NCBI GenBank assembly: GCA_017453765.1
Contig: JAFTEG010000183.1
Span: forward strand, 1-19,186
From: Selenomonadaceae bacterium
GTDB taxonomy: Bacteria > Bacillota > Negativicutes > Selenomonadales > Selenomonadaceae
Reading direction: 5' to 3'
DNA length: 19,186 nt
Every line of letters starts with the position of its first letter. Within the stretch, counting starts at the first letter, position 1. A model generated the notes under the pieces. The model searched no databases. It saw only the letters and a program-made list of their open reading frames with translations, and was not told the origin of the DNA. Positions 1 through 8,323 of the stretch are shown piece after piece. A program made the translations under genes and the position numbers.

Positions 1-179
1 ATCAATTGCCTTTTCAATTCGTCAATACGTGCGGCTGATTCTATCAACGCCGCTTTTTCTTTTTTTACCTCCGCAACCAGTGTGGTTACCTCGTCAAGAA
101 GCGCGATAATTTTTGAAAGTTTGCCTGTTTCTTTTTCAAAATTGCCGATAGACTGTTTAAGATTTTCCAAATAATCCAC
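1..179 (-). CDS. Coiled-coil hypothetical protein, 5' end only (runs off window)
   Basis: On the minus strand an open frame begins with GTG at 179-177 and stays open to the window edge, giving 59 codons. The start has a strong GGAGG ribosome site at 189-193, nine bases upstream. The visible protein begins VDYLENLKQSIGNFEKETG and is rich in Lys, Glu, Leu and Ile with heptad-like spacing. It contains no recognisable catalytic motif, so it looks like a coiled coil. The start lies 23 bases inside the 3' end of the upstream helicase gene, so the two are almost certainly co-transcribed and probably translationally coupled. The function is unknown; it could be a partner of the nuclease-helicase. The frame and ribosome site are seen directly, and the partner role is inference. 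Confidence 0.6.
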   Translation of the reverse strand, partial: MDYLENLKQSIGNFEKETGKLSKIIALLDEVTTLVAEVKKEKAALIESAARIDELKRQL

Positions 180-3100
180 TAAAACTTGCCTCCAACATTT
201 TTTTCAATTTCAAAGTATGTTCGTCAACTATCACGGAAAGAGAATACGAATCTTTCAGCGAAGAGTGAATCTCTTCTCGGCGTTCGGGAAAAACTTTCAA
301 GACTGCTTGGCTTAACATACTTTTTCTTTTGTCGTCAAAATTCTGCGCAATATGTATCGTCCTGTCCAAAATTTTTTTCTGCACGTCAAGCGTTGTACTC
401 TCCTTGATATTTTTTAAGCTGTCGGTCAGCCGCCAATCCGTTTTCGGTTCATATTCATCGCAAATAAGTCTAAGCATGCCGTTTAAAAAATTCAAGCCGG
501 TATTTTGACCGTAGGACTCAAGGTAACGCAAAAGGGAAGTCGCCGTACTTGAGGCTTTGGCGGGATTTATGACTTTGCCGTTTTTTTCAAGAATTTCAAA
601 CCAATTTTCATATGCACGCGGACGCTGTACAATGGAGTCAAATAAAACAACTTGATCCGTGTATTTAAAGAAGTCGTTAATCTTTTTTCTAAATTCCTCG
701 TCCGAAATTTCGGTGGAACAAAAATTCATCATGTTGTATATGGATTGAAGGCGGCTGTACATAATATTGTTATTTGTCCACGTTATCAAGACGTAGCAGA
801 GCGCTTTAATCGGTTTTTCGGCAAACTCTTTCATCAAGTCGTGATATTTTTTGTAGCGCGTAATGGTTTCGTCGAAGGTAAATTCATTGTCGTATTTGTG
901 AATATATTTCAGCAGGGAACTTTTAACCGCCTCTTCGTCAATGCCGACGTAATCGACATTCAAAGTACCTCTTGCAAGCGTCTCATATTCTACCGTCCAA
1001 TCGCGTACAATTCCCAAAAGCGTCAGCTTGTAAAGGACAATTTGAAATTTTTTTAACTCGCTGTCACGGTTGAAGTGCAGTAGCGTATTTTCTTTGTGCA
1101 ACATTTCCAAAACTTGACGAATATTTTCATATTCTTGAGAGACCGTATCTTTTTCCAAATTCCAAAAAAACATTACGCTGTTTAAATCGCCTTGCAAGCT
1201 TGCGGAAAGTCTTTTTCTTAAGTCGGCGTCGGTATTTATGTTAAAAATTTTGTCAATCGTAGCTTGGGGAAAATTTTCAGCTTCGGGCTTGTACAAAATG
1301 TAGCAGTGAGATTTTTGAGATTTATCGGCGTCACGTCCCGCGCGTCCTGCCTGCTGGTAAAATTCCTCAATGGACTTCGGCAGTGCGGTATTTATCGTGT
1401 ACTTTATATTTTCCTTGTCAATACCCATACCGAAAGCGGTCGTGCAAACCATGACGCCGGAAAAATTTTTGTCCATAAATCTGTTTTGAATCTCTCTTTT
1501 GTCCGGCAACTCGGAATAAAAACTTTCCACACTGCCATCAAAGTTTGCGGCAATCATCGGCGCAATTCTTTCGACGGAAGGGTTGGTTCTATATGATCTT
1601 ATCGTTAAGCAAAAAATTAAACCGACGCAATTTTTTTCGACGCCGTGACAATCGGTATACGTCCCGCTGTTTTCATTGATAATCTCAAGAATTTTTCTGT
1701 CACGTTCAAAATCATTTGCAACAATAATTCTTTCAAAAACTAATTCAGATCTGTCCATAGACGCAAGAGCCTTTACGCCGCTGCCGTCGTCGTCAAATTC
1801 GGCTTTAATGTCATTCAACACGGCTTGCGATGCCGTCGCGGTAAGACCTAAAAGACAGCTGTCTTTGCAGTATTTGCGAATCGTCGGAATAAGTCGCAGG
1901 TACGAAACGCGGAAATCATGACCCCATTCGGAAAGGCAATGCACCTCGTCAATAACCGCCATTGTCATATTAAAATTCACGTCGGCGCGGCTTAAATATT
2001 CGCGGAAGAGTAAATTCTGCGTGCGTTCAGGTGATATCAGCATAAATTGAACTTGACCGTTTTCAAACTGCGTCAAAAATTTTTCCCTTTCCGCTCCGGT
2101 GACTGCGCTTGAAACGTAAGCAACGCGATTTATACTTTTCTCCTCCATACTTTTTTGCTGATCCTGCATTAGAGAAATCAGCGGCACAATGACTATCGTC
2201 AATCCCGGTTGAAGAAGTGCCGTAAGCTGGTAGCAAAGTGATTTTCCCGTACCGGTCGGCAAAATTCCTATTGTATCGTTGCGCGATAATATATGTTTTA
2301 TTATCGCCAGCTGTCCTTCGCGAAAATCATCGTAGCCGAAAAAATTTTTCAGAAAAAATTTCAAGCACGCCGTGTCTTTAATTTCATCTGCGGCAGTGAA
2401 TTTATACTCGATTGACTTTGCCGACGCTACACGGTAATAATTTTTTTGCGGAAAATAATCCGTGCGCACATAAATTTTTTTCACTTCCGCGTTGAAAAAA
2501 GTATCAGAATCGGTGTAGCGTTGAAATATTTTAAAATCTAAAGTCACGGCGTCACTGACGGCGCGTTTAACAATTTTCAGAGTCGGCAACGTCACATTTA
2601 TCTTTGCAAGTTGCGCAACATTTTCAATCCAATGCGATAAATCTTCATAGGCAATTTTAAAAATCTCTTCAAAATTTTCAACGTCGCTTTCGACAAGCTT
2701 TACTTTTAAAATCTCGGCGGACAAATCCTCCGCATTTTTTTTGAAGTATTCAAGCAACGCCATTTGCAGACGAATCACCGAATCAAATTGTACACGCCTG
2801 TCGTTCGACGAAATTTGCCGGCATTGTTTATATTCCGTGATAATTTCACTTTTACTCAATATATATTTTAAGCGGTTCATAGCGGCAAAAAATTTTTCTG
2901 TCTTCTCGCGCAGGTCCGAAGTTTTTATCCTTATAACCGAAATTTTTTCTTGCAACAACGCGCTGTCACGCGCGCGGTCTTTAAAAATTTGCGCAGGATC
3001 ATTATGACTTGAGCCGTCTATTTCAATAACCGTTTTAGTCTGCGGCAGGTAAAAATCAACCTGCTGACCTTTTAGCGCCGAATAATTTTCAAGAATGTCC

Positions 3101-3459
3101 GAAAAATCTACTTCCGGCAGAATCAGACTTTGCACGAAAGAATATTCCTCGCCTAAGTATTCAGACAAAATTTCTTCATAAAATATTTTGGCGGGATTGT
3201 AATTATTTTGTTCGTCGCCTTTAATCGAATTCCAACTTAAATTAGAATTACCCGGTAAAAAAATCGGCGGCGCATCCATTTCACCAAATTTTTTATCTAC
3301 CGTGAGAAAAGTACTTGGTTTAGTTGGAGTGCCGCGCTGTAAAATATTTTGAACCGTACAAAGCACCGAAAAAATATTTTCCTCAACCGGCGTTTGACTT
3401 GAGACATTGACAATAAAATTTTCCTTTGTGCCGCCGTAAGACGCGCTGAATTTTTCCAT
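157..3459 (-). CDS. RecQ-family helicase with N-terminal PD-(D/E)XK nuclease-like domain
   Basis: This 1100-residue protein is much longer than ordinary RecQ (about 600). Residues 130-180 carry a DUF559/Vsr-like nuclease pattern: VDFYLP (D135), IEIDG (E146, D148), H152, then KDRARDSALLQ and VIRI. The helicase follows. Walker A is PTGTGKS at 401-407, motif II is DEVH at 504-507 followed by CLSEWGHDFR, motif III is LTATAS, and motifs V-VI are FGMGID and QQAGRAGRD near 675-710. The four-cysteine zinc module normally found after the RecQ helicase core is not visible. About 390 residues of uncharacterised sequence follow instead. The ATG has a GAAAGG ribosome site about ten bases upstream and a near-consensus promoter. 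It is divergent from rfbA. The likely role is DNA unwinding coupled to cleavage, in repair or anti-phage defence. Helicase identity is firm, the nuclease domain is likely, and the defence role is inference. Confidence 0.85.
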   Translation of the reverse strand: MEKFSASYGGTKENFIVNVSSQTPVEENIFSVLCTVQNILQRGTPTKPSTFLTVDKKFGEMDAPPIFLPGNSNLSWNSIKGDEQNNYNPAKIFYEEILSEYLGEEYSFVQSLILPEVDFSDILENYSALKGQQVDFYLPQTKTVIEIDGSSHNDPAQIFKDRARDSALLQEKISVIRIKTSDLREKTEKFFAAMNRLKYILSKSEIITEYKQCRQISSNDRRVQFDSVIRLQMALLEYFKKNAEDLSAEILKVKLVESDVENFEEIFKIAYEDLSHWIENVAQLAKINVTLPTLKIVKRAVSDAVTLDFKIFQRYTDSDTFFNAEVKKIYVRTDYFPQKNYYRVASAKSIEYKFTAADEIKDTACLKFFLKNFFGYDDFREGQLAIIKHILSRNDTIGILPTGTGKSLCYQLTALLQPGLTIVIVPLISLMQDQQKSMEEKSINRVAYVSSAVTGAEREKFLTQFENGQVQFMLISPERTQNLLFREYLSRADVNFNMTMAVIDEVHCLSEWGHDFRVSYLRLIPTIRKYCKDSCLLGLTATASQAVLNDIKAEFDDDGSGVKALASMDRSELVFERIIVANDFERDRKILEIINENSGTYTDCHGVEKNCVGLIFCLTIRSYRTNPSVERIAPMIAANFDGSVESFYSELPDKREIQNRFMDKNFSGVMVCTTAFGMGIDKENIKYTINTALPKSIEEFYQQAGRAGRDADKSQKSHCYILYKPEAENFPQATIDKIFNINTDADLRKRLSASLQGDLNSVMFFWNLEKDTVSQEYENIRQVLEMLHKENTLLHFNRDSELKKFQIVLYKLTLLGIVRDWTVEYETLARGTLNVDYVGIDEEAVKSSLLKYIHKYDNEFTFDETITRYKKYHDLMKEFAEKPIKALCYVLITWTNNNIMYSRLQSIYNMMNFCSTEISDEEFRKKINDFFKYTDQVVLFDSIVQRPRAYENWFEILEKNGKVINPAKASSTATSLLRYLESYGQNTGLNFLNGMLRLICDEYEPKTDWRLTDSLKNIKESTTLDVQKKILDRTIHIAQNFDDKRKSMLSQAVLKVFPERREEIHSSLKDSYSLSVIVDEHTLKLKKMLEASFSGLFGKS

Positions 3460-3493
3460 TTAAAATTGCCTTTCACATAAAAAATTGAAATTG

Positions 3494-3522
3494 ATTATAG
3501 TTACTCAAAAAATTTAAGTCAA
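3494..3522 (-). promoter_or_regulatory. Sigma-70-type promoter for the nuclease-helicase gene
   Basis: Read on the minus strand there is TTGACT, a 17-base spacer, then a perfect TATAAT box. The -10 box lies about 35 bases before the ATG at 3459. A short imperfect palindrome, GGCGCTTTATAAACGCC at 3523-3539, sits just upstream and could be an operator. Confidence 0.7.
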
Positions 3523-3544
3523 GGCGCTTTATAAACGCCGATTC

Positions 3545-3613
3545 AAATTAAACATGTTCTTATGCTTAAATTAAACTTGTGCTTATACTTAAATTAAACG
3601 TGAGCTTAGAAAG
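3545..3613. repeat. Three 23-bp direct repeats upstream of rfbA
   Basis: The core AAATTAAAC recurs at 3545, 3568 and 3591, an exact 23-base period. The following part of each unit is similar (an NTG, then a CTTA). A fourth copy of the core lies at 3656-3664, just before the rfbA ribosome site. The arrangement, about two helical turns apart, suggests regulator binding sites. No known operator is recognised. Confidence 0.6.
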
Positions 3614-3621
3614 TTTTTTTC

Positions 3622-3649
3622 TTGCTAATTTTCCAAAACAATGTAATAA
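3622..3649 (+). promoter_or_regulatory. Possible promoter for rfbA
   Basis: TTGCTA at 3622-3627 and TAATAA at 3644-3649 are 16 bases apart and lie 34 bases before the chosen rfbA ATG. Both boxes are imperfect, so this is a modest call. Confidence 0.4.
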
Positions 3650-3682
3650 TATTTCAAATTAAACTTAGTGGAGGTATTCGCT

Positions 3683-4561
3683 ATGATAAAGAAGGGAATA
3701 ATTTTGGCAGGCGGCTCCGGTACGCGGCTTTATCCGCTGACCGAAGTTGTATCAAAACAGTTAATGCCGATTTTCGATAAGCCGATGATTTACTACCCTC
3801 TGTCCGCGCTAATGCTTGCCGGTATTCGTGAAATTTTGGTTATCACTACGCCGCAGGATTCGCATCTTTTTCAAGCGCTTTTAAAGGACGGCTCGCAACT
3901 CGGCTTGAAAATTAAATACGCGGTTCAACCTAAGCCGGAAGGTTTGGCGCAGGCATTTTTAATCGGCGAAGATTTTATTAACGGCGAAGGTTGCGCGTTG
4001 GTACTCGGCGACAATATTTTTTACGGCGCGGACTTTCCAAAAATTTTACGTCACGCCGCCGCTAATGACGAAGGCGCTACGGTTTTTGCCTACTACGTAA
4101 ACAATCCCGAAAGTTACGGCGTTGTCGAATTTGACGAAGACGGCAAGGCGATCTCTCTTGAAGAGAAGCCGAAAAATCCCCGCTCCAATTACGCCGTCAC
4201 GGGACTTTACTTCTACGACAAAGACATTGTCAACGTGGCTAAGACGATTAAGCCTTCTGCGCGCGGCGAACTTGAAATTACCGACGTGAATAAAGTCTAT
4301 CTTGAACGCGGAAATCTGCGCGTTGAAAAAATGCGGCGAGGCTATGCGTGGCTTGATACCGGTACGCACGAATCACTTTTGCAGGCGGCGTCTTTCGTAC
4401 AGACCATTCAGACGCGGCAGGGCTTGAAAGTCTCCTGCATTGAAGAAATTGCCTATCGCATGAAGTACATTGACGCGGATCAGCTTTTAAAACTTGCCGA
4501 GCCGCTTTCCAAAAATGACTACGGTCAATACCTGCAACGACTTGTAATGCGTAATGCGTAA
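3683..4561 (+). CDS. rfbA: Glucose-1-phosphate thymidylyltransferase
   Basis: RfbA/RmlA joins dTTP and glucose-1-phosphate to make dTDP-glucose, the first step to dTDP-rhamnose and related envelope sugars. The N-terminus shows the nucleotidyltransferase signature [13 protein letters not shown], followed by [26 protein letters not shown] and SLEEKP follow, all typical of the family. From the ATG at 3683 the protein has 292 residues, the usual length. That start has GGAGG at 3670-3674, eight bases upstream. A GTG at 3668 would add five residues but would precede the ribosome site. No rfbB, rfbC or rfbD lies beside it. The last four residues (MRNA) are encoded by a heptamer repeat that begins inside the gene. 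Confidence 0.95.
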   Translation: MIKKGIILAGGSGTRLYPLTEVVSKQLMPIFDKPMIYYPLSALMLAGIREILVITTPQDSHLFQALLKDGSQLGLKIKYAVQPKPEGLAQAFLIGEDFINGEGCALVLGDNIFYGADFPKILRHAAANDEGATVFAYYVNNPESYGVVEFDEDGKAISLEEKPKNPRSNYAVTGLYFYDKDIVNVAKTIKPSARGELEITDVNKVYLERGNLRVEKMRRGYAWLDTGTHESLLQAASFVQTIQTRQGLKVSCIEEIAYRMKYIDADQLLKLAEPLSKNDYGQYLQRLVMRNA

Positions 4562-4597
4562 TTTAATGCGTAAGGCGTAAGGCGTAATGCGTAATGG
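4545..4597. repeat. TAATGCG heptamer array at the rfbA stop codon
   Basis: Tandem TAATGCG/TAAGGCG units begin inside the last codons of rfbA and continue for about 50 bases. The unit length is seven, with one five-base unit. The segment 4546-4563 is an inverted match (17 of 18) to 4990-5007, on the other side of the next gene. Confidence 0.85.
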
Positions 4598-4628
4598 AAT
4601 TAAGAATGAATAATGAACGGGGATAATT

Positions 4629-4985
4629 ATGGAAAGGCAAAACGCTATTGCCGATAAAAGTATAGCGTTTGCAATAAGGATTGTGAATTTGTACAAGTAT
4701 CTTTGTACCGAAAAATCGGAATATGTACTTTCAAAGCAATTACTGCGTAGTGGTACGAGCATAGGCGCTAACGTCAGAGAAGTGGCGCGCGCTCAATCAA
4801 AGGCAGATTTTAATGCCAAAATGCATATTGCTATGAAAGAGGCAAGTGAAACCGAATATTGGCTCGAATTACTTGAAAAGACAAATTATTTGACTAAGGC
4901 GCAGGCTGAAAGTATCTTGAATGATTGCATTGAAATTTTAAAAATTTTAATCGCAATTACTAAAACGGCGCAGAATAAAAATTAG
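4629..4985 (+). CDS. Four-helix-bundle protein of the S23/IVP family
   Basis: This 118-residue, all-helical protein matches the four-helix-bundle family first seen as ORFs in 23S rRNA intervening sequences and related to the Avd accessory protein of diversity-generating retroelements. Recognisable stretches are the opening IADKSIAFAIRIVNLYKYL, then LSKQLLRSGTSIGANVREV, then MKEASETEYWLELLEK. The ATG follows GGGGAT by seven bases. There is no reverse transcriptase, variable repeat or rRNA nearby, so it is a solitary copy. It sits between inverted heptamer arrays (4546-4563 and 4990-5007) and so could be part of a small insertion unit. The family is confident, but its biochemical role outside retroelements is not established. 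Confidence 0.85.
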   Translation: MERQNAIADKSIAFAIRIVNLYKYLCTEKSEYVLSKQLLRSGTSIGANVREVARAQSKADFNAKMHIAMKEASETEYWLELLEKTNYLTKAQAESILNDCIEILKILIAITKTAQNKN

Positions 4986-4989
4986 CTCC

Positions 4990-5007
4990 AATTACGCATT
5001 GCGCATT
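4990..5007. repeat. Inverted partner of the TAATGCG array
   Basis: AATTACGCATTGCGCATT is the reverse complement, with one mismatch, of 4546-4563. The two copies bracket the four-helix-bundle gene. Confidence 0.8.
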
Positions 5008-5024
5008 AAGAAAGAGGTGATTAA

Positions 5025-6491
5025 ATGTCAGATGAAATTTTGGAAGGCGTATTGGCTGAATTTGAAAAGCTGGCTGAAATTCCGCGTCCTTCAAAGCACG
5101 AAGAAAAAGTCAGCGCTTATCTTTATCAGCACCTGGCAATACTCGGATTCGACGTGACGCAGGATAAATTTAAAAATCTTATCGCCGAAATTCCGGCAAG
5201 TGACGGCTATGAAAATGCTCCGCTTACAATTCTGCAGGCTCATATGGATATGGTTTGCGTGGCGGATGAAGGTTACGACTTCGACGCGCTGACAAGTCCC
5301 ATTAAACTTCTGCGCGATGAAAAATTTTTAACTGCGGAAGGTACAAGCTTGGGCGCCGATGACGGTATGGGCATTGCCGAAATTTTGTACATTACTAAAA
5401 ATCTTTTCAACGGCAAATTTCAAGACGTGCCGCACGGTCCGCTGAGATTAATTTTTACCGTCGACGAAGAACAAGGTATGAGCGGCGCGATTAATCTTAA
5501 CGCGGATCATTTGCACGACGCGCAGTTTGTCATTAACTGCGACAGTGAAAAGTTTGACGAAATTGTTGTTGGCAGTGCAGGAAATTTTCGTGCCGACTTC
5601 ACGCGCGAAATTAAATTTGTCGACGCAGAAGAATCTTTTTCGGCGCTGAAAATTAAAGTTACGGGACTGCGCGGCGGACATTCCGGCGAAGAGATTGACG
5701 GTAACCGTGCCAATGCCGTAAAAGTTTTAGCTAAGGTTTTGCGTGCGGTAAATCTGCGCAGAAACATTCGCCTTGCAAGTATCACCGGCGGCACGGCTAT
5801 GAACGTCATACCGAGTACGGCGGACGCGGTGATTTTGACTGACTTGCCTTTAGCCGACGTGAAAAATATTTGTGACGAGGTTGCCGCGCAGGTTAAAAAA
5901 AGTTTTATCGGCGAAGTGAATTTGAAAATTGACGTTGAAAGCGTCGACAAGCCGCAAGAAGTTTTCAGCGCTGAAGATTTTAAAAGCACGCTTGACCTTG
6001 TAACGTTGCTACACAGCGGCGTTTATGAAATGTCCGGTACCGAGCCGCAGTTTGTAATGACGTCCGCAAATTTAGGCATTGTTCGCACCGGCGATAAAAT
6101 TACGGTACAGGTTATGCCGCGTTCAAACATTGACGAAAATTTTGTCGAGCTTGAAACGCTTTACAAAACCATTGCGCGGCTGACTGAATTTGACGTGGCA
6201 TTTAGCACGTATTCGCCGGCGTGGAATTTTAATCCCGACAGCAAGCTTGCGAAAATTGCGGCGGAAGTTTTTAAAATTCAAAACGGCGTTGACGCGCAGA
6301 TTAAAATACTTCATGCGGGGCTTGAATGCAGTCATATTGTCAAGAAAAATCCTGCGCTTGATATTATTTCAATCGGCACGACGAATGAATTTATACACAG
6401 CACGAAAGAGCGTCTTCACCTTGACACGGTGACGCCGCACGTTAATTTGATTGTCGAGATTTTGAGAAAATTAGTGAAGAGTGAAGAGTGA
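5025..6491 (+). CDS. pepD: Cytosol non-specific dipeptidase (beta-Ala-His/Xaa-His type), M20 family
   Basis: PepD is a cytoplasmic metal-dependent aminoacyl dipeptidase. The metal ligands are visible: H73 and D75 in QAHMDMVC, D112 in GTSLGADDGMG, the catalytic and ligand glutamates E148-E149 in FTVDEEQGMSG, D173 in NCDSE, and a C-terminal His in GLECSHI near residue 436. At 488 residues it has normal family length, with the dimerisation lid (LRGGHSGEEID) in the middle. The ATG follows AGAGGTGA by a good distance. The C-terminus ends VKSEE, which is written by the GTGAAGA repeat that starts at the gene end. Its only apparent link to its neighbours is the shared strand. Confidence 0.93.
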   Translation: MSDEILEGVLAEFEKLAEIPRPSKHEEKVSAYLYQHLAILGFDVTQDKFKNLIAEIPASDGYENAPLTILQAHMDMVCVADEGYDFDALTSPIKLLRDEKFLTAEGTSLGADDGMGIAEILYITKNLFNGKFQDVPHGPLRLIFTVDEEQGMSGAINLNADHLHDAQFVINCDSEKFDEIVVGSAGNFRADFTREIKFVDAEESFSALKIKVTGLRGGHSGEEIDGNRANAVKVLAKVLRAVNLRRNIRLASITGGTAMNVIPSTADAVILTDLPLADVKNICDEVAAQVKKSFIGEVNLKIDVESVDKPQEVFSAEDFKSTLDLVTLLHSGVYEMSGTEPQFVMTSANLGIVRTGDKITVQVMPRSNIDENFVELETLYKTIARLTEFDVAFSTYSPAWNFNPDSKLAKIAAEVFKIQNGVDAQIKILHAGLECSHIVKKNPALDIISIGTTNEFIHSTKERLHLDTVTPHVNLIVEILRKLVKSEE

Positions 6492-6550
6492 AGAGTGAGG
6501 AGTACTCTTAACTCTTCACTCCTAACTCCTAACTCTTCACTCTTAACTAA
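6471..6550. repeat. GTGAAGA heptamer array folding on itself
   Basis: The left arm (6471-6503) reads TTA followed by three GTGAAGA units and one GTGAGGA unit. The right arm (6504-6550) is the reverse complement of the same heptamers (TTAGTTAAGA, GTGAAGA, GTTAGGA). Together they form a long imperfect hairpin between pepD and ilvD. The pepD stop codon (6489-6491) lies inside the left arm. It may act as a terminator, although no T-tract follows. Confidence 0.85.
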
Positions 6551-6576
6551 AATTTTTGGAGGATAGCTTAAATCAA

Positions 6577-8229
6577 ATGAGAAGTGACATTGTAAAAAAA
6601 GGCGCGACACGTTGCGCACACAGGTCTTTATTTCATGCAAACGGTTTCGGCGCAGATGAACTTTCGCGCCCGCTTATCGGCGTCTGCAATTCGTTTAACG
6701 AAATTATTCCGGGACATATGCATTTGAAGTCGATAACAGAGGCGGCGAAGTTGGGCGTTGCGGCGGCAGGCGGCACTCCGATTGAATTTCCCGCTATCGG
6801 CGTATGTGACGGCATTGCAATGGGACATACCGGCATGAAGTATTCTCTTGCAAGCCGTGAGCTTATTGCGGATTCCATTGAGGCGGTGACTATGGCAAGC
6901 GGCTTTGACGCGCTGATTTTAATTCCTAACTGCGACAAAGTTGTACCGGGCATGCTTATGGCGGCGGCACGTTTAAACATTCCTGCCGTAATTGTAAGCG
7001 GCGGTCCCATGCTGGCGGGACGTTTTCACGGACGCGATATCAGCGTAAGTCAATCCTTTGAGGCGGCGGGTAAATTCGCGGCAGGGCAAATGTCACAAGC
7101 TGAAATGACGGAGCTTGAGTCTAAAGCTTGTCCCGGTTGCGGCTCCTGCGCGGGACTTTTTACTGCCAACACGATGAACTGCCTTAGTGAAGCGTTGGGC
7201 ATGGCGCTTGACGGCAACGGCACGATTCCTGCGGCTTACAACGGCGCACGTTTAATTTTGGCGAAACGCGCAGGTCAAGTTGTAATGGATATGCTGAAGA
7301 AAAATATTTTGCCGCGCGACATTTTGACGCTGAAAGCCTTTGAAAATGCTATAACCGTTGACATGGGTATCGGCGGCTCGTCAAACACGGTTTTGCATTT
7401 AACCGCGATAGCCAATGAAGTCGGCATAAAACTTCCTGCTAAATTGTTTGATGAAATTTCTGCGCGGACGCCGTACATTACAAAACTCAGTCCCGCCGGT
7501 AAACACCATATGCAAGACCTTGAAGAGGCAGGCGGTATTTCGGCGGTTATGCACGAACTTTCAAAGAAAAATTTACTGCACCTTGACGCCTTGACGGTTG
7601 ACGGCACATTGGGCGAACGCATTGCCGACGCGGAAATTGAAAATCCCGAAGTGATTCACAGCGTCGACAATCCCTACAGACCTACCGGCGGCATTGCGAT
7701 TTTGCAGGGAAATATTTGTCCCGACTGCGCGGTTGTAAAGGCCTCCGCAGTAAGTGAGGATATGCTGGTTTACAAGGGCAAGGCGAAATGTTTTGACTCG
7801 GAAGAAACGGCGATTAACGCGATTATGGCGGGCGAAATTCATGACGGCGACGTTGTAGTTATTCGCTACGAAGGACCTAAGGGCGGTCCCGGCATGCAGG
7901 AAATGTTAAATCCTACGGCGGCGATAACCGGCGCGGGCTTGAAAGTCGGCTTGATAACGGACGGCAGATTCAGCGGCGCAAGTCAAGGCGCGTGTATCGG
8001 TCACATTTCGCCGGAAGCTATGGAAGGCGGTCCCATTGCTCTGATTAATGACGGCGACATTATTTCCATTGACATTCCGAACAGAAAATTGGAATTGGAA
8101 GTAAGCGACGAGGAACTTGAAAAACGCCGCGCGGCATGGGTTAAGCCGGAACCTAAGATTAAGACAGGTTACCTTGCACGTTATGCTAAACTTACTACTT
8201 CTGCCTCAACCGGCGCCGTTGTCAATTAA
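6577..8229 (+). CDS. ilvD: Dihydroxy-acid dehydratase
   Basis: IlvD dehydrates 2,3-dihydroxy acids to 2-keto acids in valine, leucine and isoleucine synthesis. From the ATG at 6577 the protein has 550 residues and begins MRSDIVKKG, the usual opening. The iron-sulfur cysteines are present: C119 in IPNCDK, and the cluster CPGCGSC at 185-191. [11 protein letters not shown] and the C-terminal [10 protein letters not shown] motif are also canonical. A GGAGG lies at 6558-6562, but the gap to the ATG is 14 bases, longer than usual. A TTG at 6556 overlaps that site and is unlikely to be the start. No other ilv or leu gene is adjacent. The gene is bracketed by heptamer arrays on both sides. Confidence 0.96.
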   Translation: MRSDIVKKGATRCAHRSLFHANGFGADELSRPLIGVCNSFNEIIPGHMHLKSITEAAKLGVAAAGGTPIEFPAIGVCDGIAMGHTGMKYSLASRELIADSIEAVTMASGFDALILIPNCDKVVPGMLMAAARLNIPAVIVSGGPMLAGRFHGRDISVSQSFEAAGKFAAGQMSQAEMTELESKACPGCGSCAGLFTANTMNCLSEALGMALDGNGTIPAAYNGARLILAKRAGQVVMDMLKKNILPRDILTLKAFENAITVDMGIGGSSNTVLHLTAIANEVGIKLPAKLFDEISARTPYITKLSPAGKHHMQDLEEAGGISAVMHELSKKNLLHLDALTVDGTLGERIADAEIENPEVIHSVDNPYRPTGGIAILQGNICPDCAVVKASAVSEDMLVYKGKAKCFDSEETAINAIMAGEIHDGDVVVIRYEGPKGGPGMQEMLNPTAAITGAGLKVGLITDGRFSGASQGACIGHISPEAMEGGPIALINDGDIISIDIPNRKLELEVSDEELEKRRAAWVKPEPKIKTGYLARYAKLTTSASTGAVVN

Positions 8230-8310
8230 GAATTTAGAATTAAAAATTAAGAATTAGTGGGTAGTGAAAATTATTTACTATCCACTATTTACTATTCACT
8301 ACTAACTAAG
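8226..8310. repeat. TTAAGAA/TTAGTGG heptamer array with hairpin
   Basis: Seven-base units (TTAAGAA, TTTAGAA, TTAAAAA, TTAAGAA, TTAGTGG, GTAGTGA) start at the ilvD stop codon. Reverse-complement units (TTACTAT, CCACTAT, TCACTAC) then run up to the next ribosome site. AGTGG at 8256-8260 pairs with CCACT at 8282-8286 at the base of the fold. Confidence 0.8.
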
Positions 8311-8323
8311 AAGGTGAATTGAA

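Noticed and set aside
1264..1596. Plus-strand frames opposite the helicase gene
   Set aside because: They have no ribosome sites or recognisable motifs and overlap conserved helicase motifs on the other strand.
4545..4597. CRISPR-like array
   Set aside because: The repeats are 7 bp with no spacers, and no cas gene is present.
4629..4985. Diversity-generating retroelement accessory gene (avd)
   Set aside because: No reverse transcriptase, template repeat or variable repeat is near, so only the broader four-helix-bundle family is claimed.
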